Source: Candidatus Enterococcus wittei (GTDB taxonomy: Bacteria; Bacillota; Bacilli; Lactobacillales; Enterococcaceae). Taken from it: DNA of 60,107 nucleotides. Below are positions 46,428 to 57,400 of the stretch, piece after piece; the stretch's first letter is position 1, and every line of letters starts with the position of its first letter. Made by a program: the position numbers and the translations under genes. The stretch covers positions 468,619 through 528,725 of the forward strand of contig NZ_NGMO01000002.1 of NCBI RefSeq assembly GCF_002140175.1, read 5' to 3'. The notes below the pieces were generated by a model. The model was given only the letters and a program-made list of their open reading frames with translations, had not been told where the DNA came from and did no database searches.

Positions 46428-47561
46428 TTACGGTTTTAAAACAACTTTGATATTTTTATCTTCTTTTTTATCGAAAATCTCATAAGCTCGAGCTGCTTCC
46501 TCTAAAGGCATCGAGTGAGTGATGATTTGGGTTGGATCGAACATTCCTGCAGCAATCATTTCATAGATTTTTGGCATAAGATGAACCACCGGCGCTTGTC
46601 CGTGTTTTACATCGATATTTCGCATAAAGAATTCTTGAAGTGGATAAGAAGAAGCCGGCGTCATATAGACACCTGTAATTTGTACGGTACCAAATTTTTT
46701 CACTGCTTTAGCTGCCATTTGGATCGGAGAAATTGTTCCGCTTTGTAAGCTCACAAGATTCTTCGCCTTTTCTTTCGTTGGTTCCAGGCCATCCATACCG
46801 ACACAATCAATGATGACATCGGCACCACCACGTGTCAGATCATACAAGTCATTTCCTGCTTGAGAGGTATCATCTAAGAAATACGTTTCCACATGGTTGT
46901 ATTGAGCAGCTTTATCTAAACGATGTTGGACAGGATCTACCGCAATTACTCGTTTTGCTCCAGCCATAACAGCAAATTTTTGAGCAAACAAACCGACAGG
47001 ACCTGATCCTAAAATGACCACGGTATCGTCTTTTTTCACCCCAGCATGTACGACACTCCAGTAAGCAGTGGGCAAGATATCAGATAGAAAAAGAACTTTT
47101 TCGTCAGGGAGATCATTATCTGGCACCACAAAAGAAGTAGAATCAGCAAAAGGAACTCTTAAGAATTCTGCTTGACCGCCCCAATGATTCCCATTCATTT
47201 TTCCGAAACCAAATAGTCCGCCATACAATTCTTCTGTATTAGAATTATCGCATTGGCTTTCCATTTGATTCATACAAAAATGACAATGACCGCAACTGAT
47301 ATTGAATGGGATTACGACACGTTGCCCTTTTTTCAGTGTTTTTACTTCAGAGCCAACTTCTTCTACAATCCCCATAGGTTCATGTCCGACCACATAGCCT
47401 TTTTCTAACACGGATTCTCCATGATGATAAAGGTGGAGATCTGAACCGCAGATTGCTGTAGCTGTTATCCGAATAATCGCATCAGTAGGTGCTATAATTT
47501 TTGGATCTTCAACTGTTCGAGTTTCCATTTTTTGTTTTCCTTGCCAAGTGACTGCTTTCAT
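46428..47561 (-). CDS. zinc-dependent alcohol dehydrogenase
   Basis: This 377-residue MDR-family enzyme has catalytic zinc ligands in CGSDLHLYHHGE and GHEPMG. Structural-zinc cysteines lie in CGHCHFCMNQMESQC. The NAD-binding VVILGSGPVGLFAQK follows. It resembles threonine or formaldehyde dehydrogenase-type enzymes; the substrate is unknown. The start at 47561 follows AAAGGAG on the minus strand; a 39-codon upstream extension is rejected. Confidence 0.9.
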   Translation of the reverse strand: MKAVTWQGKQKMETRTVEDPKIIAPTDAIIRITATAICGSDLHLYHHGESVLEKGYVVGHEPMGIVEEVGSEVKTLKKGQRVVIPFNISCGHCHFCMNQMESQCDNSNTEELYGGLFGFGKMNGNHWGGQAEFLRVPFADSTSFVVPDNDLPDEKVLFLSDILPTAYWSVVHAGVKKDDTVVILGSGPVGLFAQKFAVMAGAKRVIAVDPVQHRLDKAAQYNHVETYFLDDTSQAGNDLYDLTRGGADVIIDCVGMDGLEPTKEKAKNLVSLQSGTISPIQMAAKAVKKFGTVQITGVYMTPASSYPLQEFFMRNIDVKHGQAPVVHLMPKIYEMIAAGMFDPTQIITHSMPLEEAARAYEIFDKKEDKNIKVVLKP

Positions 47562-47820
47562 AGTGGATCTCCTTTCGAATTTCAAGTTATAGCTAACGAT
47601 AGTTATTTTTCTTTCTATTTTTATTCTAAAGGAGTTCAGATGTTTTTGATAATAAAACGCTTTTGAACAATTCTTCATAGAAGATAAAATAACTTTTTTT
47701 TAATATGTTAAGTTGTGATTTCCCTTTAATAAAGATATAATTATCTTGTATGAAGAATAATTTTATTTTTTTTAAATAACGTCTTTATTTTTAATTTGGA
47801 ATATTGGAAGGAGAGGAGTC

Positions 47821-48645
47821 ATCGTTAAAAAGAAGGTAGGATTCACTAAAGTATTGCTCAGTATTGCTTGCTCTATTATCATGTTCTGCTTGTCTATTGC
47901 TGGAGTATTTCTATGTACTTTAGCAAATGAACAATTTATGGTTACCCAAATCAAACAAACAAATTACACAAAAAACGTGACTAATGAAATCAATCAGCGG
48001 ATCCAAGCTTACCACCAAGAAGCAGGAGTTACACCAGAAGTGTTGGCAGAAGTTGTTCCAGAAACATTAGTGAAAGAGAATATGAATGAATTTATTCAAG
48101 GACTCTATAGAAACGAAGAGGTAACACTGAGTGGAGAGTCGGAAGTGGAAGCAAAACTAAACCGAATAATCGATACATATAAAGTAAAACCAGAAGATGA
48201 GAACACACAAGCAAATGAAGAATTAGCTATATATATGATCACTGGAATATTTCAGCGAAGTGTTCAACCTAATTATCTAGAAAAATTTGTGGAAAAAATT
48301 CTTTCAGTGAAGGAAATACTTCTTTCCTCTGCTTACATAGTAATCGGTATTTTTAGTCTATTTATGATTAGCTTGATTTATTTACTTCGCCATTCATTCA
48401 AACGACTCATACAAGTCTTGGCAGGCATTGTTTTAGCTAGTGGAGGCCAATTACTACTTTTAGGCGGAGGGTTGTTTTTGATATCACCAGTACAAATAAG
48501 TGGACAAATGGTTGCTTTTCATCAATTGATGACTTCATATACTCAAGCATTCGCTCTTACGTTATTAGCAGTGGCTGCACTGGAAGTTAGTATCGGAGGT
48601 CTTATATTAATTGGCACAATCATTCATTCAAAAGTTAAAAAGTGA
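47821..48645 (+). CDS. hypothetical membrane protein, apparent ATC start
   Basis: The protein of about 274 residues has an N-terminal membrane helix, an extracytoplasmic region (roughly residues 38-155) and three further helices. I recognise no family. AAGGAGAGGAG (47808-47818) is the only good ribosome site. The codon correctly placed after it is ATC at 47821, giving a typical VKKKVGFTKVLLSIA start. A TTG at 47854 is the first ordinary start but would cut into the helix. So it either starts at ATC or an ATG was changed. A terminator follows at 48755. Confidence 0.65.
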   Translation: MVKKKVGFTKVLLSIACSIIMFCLSIAGVFLCTLANEQFMVTQIKQTNYTKNVTNEINQRIQAYHQEAGVTPEVLAEVVPETLVKENMNEFIQGLYRNEEVTLSGESEVEAKLNRIIDTYKVKPEDENTQANEELAIYMITGIFQRSVQPNYLEKFVEKILSVKEILLSSAYIVIGIFSLFMISLIYLLRHSFKRLIQVLAGIVLASGGQLLLLGGGLFLISPVQISGQMVAFHQLMTSYTQAFALTLLAVAALEVSIGGLILIGTIIHSKVKK

Positions 48646-48754
48646 TGATTTCAAAAGTAAGAATGAGAAGTCCATCAACAGAAGTAATGTATATAGATTC
48701 TAGCTTTCGAAAGTTCAATGATAAAGTTCAGATAGCTGATTGAAAAAATAAAAT

Positions 48755-48799
48755 AATAAGCCCGTAAAACAGTTTTTCATGTTTTACGGACTTATTTTT
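48755..48799. terminator. terminator between membrane protein and oleate hydratase
   Basis: AATAAGCCCGTAAAACA pairs with TGTTTTACGGACTTATT (one mismatch), then TTTT. It serves the rightward gene and perhaps the leftward ohyA. Confidence 0.85.
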
Positions 48800-48952
48800 C
48801 GTTGGTTGGGGTCAAAAACTTAATGTTAAAAGACTGGTAAATGTCATTCAAGAACCTGCATTTTAGAGATAAGTCGGGAAATTCAAAAATGTGAAAAGCC
48901 ATTTCTGAGTTTCCTTTCTTATTACTCAGTGCAAAGCACTTCTTTTATAACC

Positions 48953-50647
48953 TTATTCAAACATTTTTTTTGCTGCTCGCATAAGGGTGGGAATATCTTT
49001 GTCGTATCGTGGTGTTTTGACCAAGCGAGACATTGGGATTCCTGCAAAATGGAACGCAGCGATTTCTCCAGAACGAACGGCACTTTGTTCGGTGAAAATC
49101 ATTTGATAAGGTTGTTCCACAAATTCACCTGTAAAGGCAAGGTTAGTTGAATGTTGTGGAATGACTTTCGGACGATCACTTTTGGCGCGATTATTAAACA
49201 AAGCAGAGGCGTAAGGCATGTACACAGGAATATTGTTGATGACACTGTCATAGATTTCTGCTTCTTTTTCTAGTATATTTATCGGACCAGGATCGACTTT
49301 TGCCAGTTGTCCAAGTAGTTCTTCAAGCATCTCTTTTCCGGTCATTTTGATATATTCTTTGTCCACAAATTCTCCACGACGTCTAGGATACAAGAAGTAA
49401 CCCCAAATAACTGCTTCATTTGGTTTTTGAGTCGTAAAATGCGGTTGATGGTGGACAACGATGGACATGTTCACATCTTTTTGACCTAATGGTGTAATCG
49501 GTGTGGTAGAAATAAAGGAGTTCAAGGCATTCCCTGGAACTTGTGTCGTGATTCGTGTGATTTCATTTAACAATAAATGATTTTTTGTCGTCAACGTAAA
49601 GCTGACCCATTCACTAGCATCTCGATCAGCAAAGAATTTGTCAGGGTTTCCTAAATTATAGAAACGTTCACTGGCTTTTTTCCATAAACTTGAAGCGGCA
49701 CCATAGTCCATGTTTTCTTCTGCTGGTGTTTCGTAGTCTCCCAATGTAGCAGAATCAGTGATCGAACCATTGGTAAAGAGTACCGCAGTATCGTTGTCCA
49801 CAGTCACATGTTCTTCTTCATTCGTTTTTGTATTGACCATGATAAGTCCAGTTACAGTGATTTCATCCTGCATAGGGGTTTCTTTAAATTCCCAATCGAT
49901 GACTCGGCGATTCAAGATGATGTTACATCCTTGTTCTTTCAAATAATTGATCAATGGCAACATGATACTCTCATATTGATTATAACGAGTACGATTGACA
50001 CCAACTAAATGTTCGATTTGTGTGAATTCATAGATCATTTGATGCATATAGCGACGTAGCTCCTGAGCGGAACTACGTGTTCGAAAAGCAAAGGTCGTTT
50101 CCCACATAAACCAAAAATTGGTTTCAAAGAAATGAGGATCATCTTTGAAATATTCTGCAATGGTGATATTGTCTAATTTTTCTTCTTCGGAATCAGGCAT
50201 CGCGATCAATTTTGTTAACAATAAACGATCTTTGGCATTGAAGCCTAATTTCCCCCCATCAATGATGCCCTTCCCGCCTTCTAATAAACGAGCTTTATCA
50301 AAAGTAGGATGTTTTGCATCAAAATCACGTGTGTCTTCTTCGGCAGTCATTCCAGGTTCAGTCACAGAAGGGATTCGACTCAATAAGTCCATTAAATCAA
50401 CGTAAGTACGATAGTTCAACATACGTCCTCCACGTGCAATATAACCTTTTTGATTTTCTAAAGGATGATTTTTGTTCCAGTATTCATCGACAACAGATTC
50501 TGTCGGAGCCCCATCATTTGAGCCGTGATCATCGATGGAATAAAAAGTGATTTGGTCACCACGCCATTTTCCTTCTTGTATCAAATAAACAGCAGCTGCC
50601 ATATTCGCAATACCTGCGCCGATCATAATGGCTTTCTTTTTTTTCAT
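48953..50647 (-). CDS. ohyA: oleate hydratase
   Basis: This 564-residue FAD-dependent enzyme adds water to the double bond of oleate, giving 10-hydroxystearate; it detoxifies host or dietary unsaturated fatty acids. The N-terminal FAD-binding motif is IGAGIANMAAAVYLIQEG. The family pattern RGGRMLNYRTYVDLMDLLS is present. The start at 50647 has GGAGGAAAG; an upstream five-codon extension is rejected. A small membrane gene lies 56 bases upstream in the same operon. Confidence 0.95.
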   Translation of the reverse strand: MKKKKAIMIGAGIANMAAAVYLIQEGKWRGDQITFYSIDDHGSNDGAPTESVVDEYWNKNHPLENQKGYIARGGRMLNYRTYVDLMDLLSRIPSVTEPGMTAEEDTRDFDAKHPTFDKARLLEGGKGIIDGGKLGFNAKDRLLLTKLIAMPDSEEEKLDNITIAEYFKDDPHFFETNFWFMWETTFAFRTRSSAQELRRYMHQMIYEFTQIEHLVGVNRTRYNQYESIMLPLINYLKEQGCNIILNRRVIDWEFKETPMQDEITVTGLIMVNTKTNEEEHVTVDNDTAVLFTNGSITDSATLGDYETPAEENMDYGAASSLWKKASERFYNLGNPDKFFADRDASEWVSFTLTTKNHLLLNEITRITTQVPGNALNSFISTTPITPLGQKDVNMSIVVHHQPHFTTQKPNEAVIWGYFLYPRRRGEFVDKEYIKMTGKEMLEELLGQLAKVDPGPINILEKEAEIYDSVINNIPVYMPYASALFNNRAKSDRPKVIPQHSTNLAFTGEFVEQPYQMIFTEQSAVRSGEIAAFHFAGIPMSRLVKTPRYDKDIPTLMRAAKKMFE

Positions 50648-50703
50648 TGTACTTTCCTCCAATGTCTAGCAAATCAATTGATCAAACTCTCTTTCACACT
50701 AAT

Positions 50704-50832
50704 TTAGATAGATTCAAATTCGTCATATAAATGCCGATCATCTTCCAACAATCCTGTTTTTTTTCCAAGATAAACTGCACCCAATGCGATGATTCCTAAG
50801 CCAATACCTATTCTTATCCATTTTTTATTCAT
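50704..50832 (-). CDS. small membrane protein (42 aa) upstream of oleate hydratase
   Basis: The ATG at 50832 has GGAGG nine bases upstream. The frame encodes a basic start (MNKKWIRIG), one glycine-rich membrane helix (IGIGLGIIALGAVYLG), then a charged tail (KKTGLLEDDRHLYDEFESI). The arrangement and strong ribosome site support a real gene. I know no family. Co-transcription with ohyA suggests a role at the membrane in fatty-acid handling (inference). Confidence 0.7.
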   Translation of the reverse strand: MNKKWIRIGIGLGIIALGAVYLGKKTGLLEDDRHLYDEFESI

Positions 50833-51466
50833 AAAAAAGATCCTCCTTCGATTTTATGTTCTGGTTCTACTTAAAAGGATAGATCGTTTTAGAACGTATG
50901 CCAAATGATAGGGGGGACTCCTGTCTCGTATTTTTGACAGAACAATTGAACTGTCTGTTTTTGATCATGGAACGTAAGAAACTGTTAAGAAAACTGCGGA
51001 AATGTGGACATATGAATATGTGAACTTTGGCTAAAGATATATATAAATTGATGGACGGAAGATTGGGTATAAGACAAGTTTTTTGACTTCGAACTAGAAA
51101 AAGTTGAATTTGAATAACCCATAAAATATTTATTTCAAGCAAAATGGGAAGGAATGTACAGGGGAAAATTATGTTCTGGGGTTGATAAAACGAGAAACAA
51201 GCTAGTGAAGAATGCAATAGATGTCAGACTGCAGTTCCATTGAAATATGATGTAATCTCTATCCTATAGTACATTCATAATAAACATGCATAAACTACAA
51301 AATATCACTTGAAACTTTTGATTACTCAGGAATTTTAAGTTTTTTTTTAAATGTGTCTTTGGGATTTTATATTATTATATAAAGAGAAGAGAGTTTAGGA
51401 GGATTTTTTTGTTTGCTGGAGACATGCAAAAATCATCTAAATAATTTCAATGAAGGAGTGAAAAAG
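50833..51466. other. 634-base gap upstream of the second giant gene
   Basis: It holds divergent control regions for ohyA (left) and the giant gene (right). TATATAAAGAGAAGA (51377 onward) could hold a -10. AGGAGG (51398-51403) sits before a TTG at 51413. No other gene is seen. The element seen upstream of giant gene 1 is not clearly repeated here. Confidence 0.6.
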
Positions 51467-54400
51467 ATGCCACAAAAAGGAAGGATACCACTGAAAACAC
51501 AGATGCCGAACAAAGGAGGAATACCACAAGCTATCTTTAGAGAAAAAATTGGGAAAGCAAATAACGAACGTAATGACAAGAATAAGTTAGGATTTGACCA
51601 AGCAAGGTTAAACGATATTGCCAATAATATGGGACAAACACCAGCCCCCGATAATTTACTGACATTAGAGGGACTACTTTTTTTATCGCATATCTTTCGA
51701 AATGTTCGCTTAGTTGATCCTCCCGAACAACAGACGGTCATCAAAAAAAATGCTCCAGCCTTTGAAGCGACTACACGGATTGACGTGAGAAGAGAAGGGA
51801 ATCAGACAAGGATTCATTCCTTTGTTTCAACCTCCACCATCAATCGTGGGCGAATCCAGTCCTTGAATACGAACCAGACCATGTCTCAACCGACAACAGC
51901 GATCGCTCCCCTGTTTGCCAGTACGAGTTCTCTTTTTGGCAATCAGACATCAGCGCCCGCCCCACAAGACATCGACATAGCGAAGAGGGCGCATGAATTA
52001 AGTGTTTTTTTTCATCAGAAAGTTCATGACCTCTACCAACTGGTAAATTGTACCACCACGAGAAGGACCGATCAGGTGAAGACATGGATCGTCACAGGAG
52101 AAAGTGTAGAACAAACGAGTTTTATCACGGTTTGTCAAGAAGCAATCGGTAAAGCTGAGGCACAAAACAATCAAGGAATGAAACAAGAAAGTGAGAATCC
52201 TACTTTTGCTTCTCACCACATGACCAATATAACTGAACATGGGTTCCGCCCTTTTTCTGCGGAAGAGGCAGCTCAAAAACTAAGTAAAGCCTTTCAAGCA
52301 GCTTTTGAAAATAAACATAACGCTACAATAGATACCCCAGATCATATACATAATCAAGTGACAGAAACATTTTGGAATGGATTAACGGAACGGTTTCACC
52401 AGTTTTTTTTCCAACACGAACATACGCCTTATGCTCAAGAACAAGAAGATGCAAACGGTTCGTTGATGTCGTATTTTGTGGATTTGTTACTACAAACTTT
52501 TTCGATAGATTATGGAAAACAAGTTCCCTCTAACCCACTATTAGAAAAGAACTTAAATTATCTGGTGAAATCGCTATCTGCTAATCCAGCAATTCAAACG
52601 AAAAAAAAGCAACCAGAAGGAACACCAGAAATGGTATTGGAACCCGTACGAGAAATGACATCTGAAGCGATGATGGGAAATGAGTCTGTATTGAACCCTG
52701 AAAAAGAGAGTTTTTTGTCTCAGATTTGGCAGCTAGCCACAGATTTTTATGGAGTAGTGGATGGTTTTCTCCAACAATCCATTGGCCTCCAGTTTTTAGG
52801 CGCCCAGGCCAGGCCGTTGCCACTTACTAGCATACCTTCTCTAGAATTGGAGGAAAATAAAGGAACATTCAATGAGACTCAGATAAGCGAAACCACTACA
52901 GGAATCAGTCAAGTCAATACGACGTCAACTCTTATTGAAGTTTTTGGATCAAATGTGACTCAGGCCGGAGAAATCGATACCACTCAAGAGATCAATGAAA
53001 AAATCCAAGCATTTTTGCGGGAAAATGCGGATAATCCAACTAAGATAGTAGCCCAGGAAACAACGGAAGATTCCGATCTACCTGAATGGACGAGTGAACA
53101 AAAAAAGAACATTCGCAAAAAGCTAGTTGATTTTTTTTTGGAAAATGGAATTGTCTGTCAAGAATCTAATGCCAGGGAACTAATGGAAACAGTCGGTGAG
53201 TGGGTGCTTCTTGAAGGTGCGACCTCACCAACGTTAGATATGGTGAAGGTCAAACAAATCGCAAAACTGATCTTGGGGATGAACGAAGAGGCAGTGATTT
53301 CAGAGAAACAGGCAAGTCTAACTGTCGGAACATGGGTCTATGAAACAATCAGAGACAATCAACCTACTATTGCTTTTGGGGCAGAAGCACCAGAACAAAC
53401 AACAGGGATGAATACCACTCAATCAACAAGTAGCCCTCAACCAACAAGTACAGATAAGCAAAAAAACAACGTCGTCGAAACGGATGGGATTCAATGGCGT
53501 GACCCAGAGGTGCGAAAACAAGTGGAAGCCTTTTTTCAGCAGAAGAAATTACTCTCGGATCAGCCAACTAAAGAAGAATTATTGATTGCTATAGGAACAC
53601 GGGTCACAAAAGAGGAAAATAACAAATTGGTCTTCAATCATACAAGGATTCGACCATTGGCGAAAGTGATCCTAAAAGCATTGAAAATCGATAACGAAAA
53701 AAACGGGGAAGAAATCTCGAACAAAGATGCCGAATTAACGGTCATGAAATGGGTCTTTGAAACGATGTTAGGGAGTTCGATTGAAGCTTACATAGTCAAA
53801 ACATTGGTGTCAGCTCCTGATATCGATCAATTCACCATGGGTCGTTTGAGAGATCTATTTACCGTCAGAAACTTGGAGAAACAAGGATTGATTCAGCTAG
53901 ATGTTCCTACTCTTTCTCAAAAACAGAAGAGACGCTTTAATAAATTATGGAACTTTTTGCTCCAACAAGAGTTACCCAACTACTTTTTAGATAGTAGTGG
54001 CTTAGCGGATAGTTTGTTGATTTCTGATTATGCTTCCTTGATGCAGCTAACTGGGGCGAAAATTTTAAAAGAGGGAGGCTATCTTGAGTCGTTCGGTCCA
54101 GAAGATAGCCGGTTGATGGGGCAACATTTCTGGGAAACCATCCTTGAAAAAGGGATCACCACCTATGAAGAATTCCGTCATCTCCTGATACCTTCTTTAC
54201 TTGCGGTCGCTCAACTAGAGCCCAATTTATTACGGGAGGCATTGGTTACGGGTACCTACAAAGAAGTGGCAATTAGCACATTTATAGGATATCAAAAAGA
54301 AGGTTATTTTCAACTGGTTGAACATCAAGAGCTGCTCAATCGTTTATATAAAGCCTATCAAGAAGCCTTGCTTCAATGGCGTCGAAAAGAGGCGTTAGCC

Positions 54401-57400
54401 ACAAATGTCGCTGAGAAGTGTCGCAGTAAAGGTTCTCGTGCACCTTTTTATATCATGAAACAAAATTATCTTTTAGGCTTAGAGGAACCTTGTCGGGATA
54501 TCGATTGGTCCCCACCTAAGCTAGAAGACGAGTATATCAAATTGACAAAAAACGTCTCAGAGACGCATTTTCCCTTTGATAAAAAACTGATAGAATTTGC
54601 ACTGAATGCGGTCGATCAAAAGGAATTCGATTTTATTTTCTCAAAAACAACTATCCTTTACGAGGGATTTGCCGAGTTGAAAAATGAAACTCACTATACA
54701 GGCGGGGCTCCGGGAACAGGTGGCATGCTTCTTATTAATATTAATGGACGAGTACCGTGGGAAGATACAACGCTTAGTCTAGATAAAACCGATCTATTTG
54801 TGGCTGTTCAAGGAAAGGAAGAGCGCTGGTATGCGTTGAAGAGGCTTGATGAAGAAGGGGGCTATATCCTTTATCGCGTCGACCAAGATCCCTTATCCTA
54901 CCTCAAATATGGACTATTTAATCGAAAAGATCTTTGGGGAAAAGGCTATCAACAAGTAGGAAATGAGATTCGTATAGGGAATAAATACTTTCAGTTCTCT
55001 GCTCGTGTGAATCGAAGCAAAAAATTATCTCATGGGGTGGAAATGGAACCGTTGATTGAGACATTGAGTCGTAAACATAGTGACCAACTGTATGACCAAC
55101 TCTACGATTCGGGAAACGATAAAGCGGATATCGAAAAAGCTTGGGATGTCATCAAGCATTTTATCCCATTTTATGATTGTGTGACAGGGATCATTGACCG
55201 AGACACTGGACAAGCGGTTGTTTCGTGTACGATTGATGCCTTACTCATGATTCCGGTATTAGGGCAAATCACTTCCTTGAATATGAAGTTTGCATTAGGT
55301 GTAGCTAGAGCCTTTGCCCGAGGGGGGATTCGTAATGTGATCAGAAGTAGTAGTAGTTTCCTCCCAACGATGGCTGAGACCAGAAGACTTGTGCTAACTT
55401 TTGCACGAGCTCTTGATCCAGGTTTTGAAACCCTCATAGGCGGAGGGCGGTTGATTGTTCGGAAATTAGTGAGTTTCAAAAATGAATTACGCGTAGGGAA
55501 AAAAATCAAAGACTTGCTAGAAAGAGTCGAAACGATGGAGAAGGCGCAAGGAGCGCTAAAAAAATCAATCGAGATGCTCGAGTGGAATGGCTTGGAAGTA
55601 CCGGTGAAGAAAGTGAATGATCATTTGTATATGCGAGTGACGAATCTGGAAACTGCGGAGGTATTTGGCGGTTTATTTATGAAAAAAGGCAATCGCTTAG
55701 AAGCCTATAGATCCGCCACCTTTACGAATGAACAACTAAAATTGATCAATTTATTGGAGGTGAAGCTGGATGAAAACCAGGCATTTGTCGTGGGAGTTAA
55801 TCCGAATCCTCAGGCCTATGGCACAGGCGAGATCACAACTGTAGCAAAAGAAGGAGAAGAAACGAAGCGTTTTATTCGAATGAAAGGGAAATTGATTGAG
55901 GTGACCATGACAGCCATCAAGGAGCATGGGATCCGCTTGGATGTTTATGCCCATCATTCGGGAAAGATTTTACCGGTGAATTTTAATGGGATGGAATGGT
56001 ATTTTGAAGCTCCAACTGCCCGATCCGTGGCAAAAGAAGTGGAGAAAGAAATCGCTAGCACGTTGGATCAATTTGAAACACGAAAGAATCCAACTGGACT
56101 TTCTGCGCCGGACGGAAAAGGACTGATGTGGGATAAGACAGGAAGATCCTATATCAAGATCAACGATCACTACATTCCGTTAGTCGCACTAGATAAAAAT
56201 GGGGATCGATATCATTTAGTGAAAAAGGATTACAATGAATCAATGACCATCTTGAGATTTGATGCAAAAAATAGCAAGTTTCGTTTTGAGACAGATTTGG
56301 AAAGGCAACAAGTGGAAGTAGACTTGAAAAAAGGAGAGATTCGAAGTAGGGGAGGAAAAAGTAGTGGTAGGAGAAGAACTACTCAGGAAGGAGAAATACC
56401 TAGTACCTCGCAAGGAACAGTCTCACAGAGTAGTAATAAGGTATTCCCACCGTATAATAAACTTCCCCCATCACCAGGCAAAGGAGAACTATGGACGGAG
56501 ATCAGAAAAGCAGTAAAGTCTGAAAAAATTGATGAAAGAGTGGAAGACCCCAGTGTGCTCCTCCCGCCACTATCTAAATTTATCTCTGACCCAGTTCCTA
56601 TTGTTGCTGATGATGAATATGTTAGAAAAACAATTTTGGAAGATCTTGATGAAGAATATAATATTCCATATCGTGTGTTCGTTGGACTTCATTCACGAAA
56701 TGTGCCGCCTTTTCTTAAACCATTTGTCAGAAAAATTGCAGGGGATGTTCGTTGGGCAATGGGCTATTTTGATGCAGGAAAAAAGATATATAAAAAGTTG
56801 TTGAAAAAACCAATCCTTTCGGAAACCAGAGAAGGGGATTATTTGTCAAAAATGTTTCGATTAGAAGGATTGGCTAATCAAGAAGAAATTTTAAGGAAAA
56901 TAATCAAAAGATTATTATCAGTAGCGGAAAAAGGAGAAAAATTTCTTAGCCAATCCTCGGACTGGGGTTTTGAAAATATTTTGATCGTTTCGAGTGATTT
57001 GGCTAAAGAAGAAGGCTCACAACTTTATCATTCGTTACTTGATCATGATGTACCAAAAGCAAGGGTAATAATTAATGATCCAGAATGCCGAATAATCATT
57101 TTTGCCGATGCTTTCCACTTAGATCCAGATATGCCTCAAGGAGAGGAGTTAGAAACAATCATACATGAGACGGCACATATAACCTCGCGAGCAGAAGATC
57201 TAATGGAATTGGTTTTTCCTGAAAGTGATTTTTTGACAACTGGCGAAGAACTGATGGATCAAATCAACAACAATTTTTCAGAGATATTAGAATCTGAAAG
57301 TTTGGAGAACTTCGTTGAACAACTGGCTAAAGAGTTCGATTTGCCCAATTTATCAAAAGAAGCTGTCATTAAGGCGTTAAATGTAGATCCGATATTGCGA

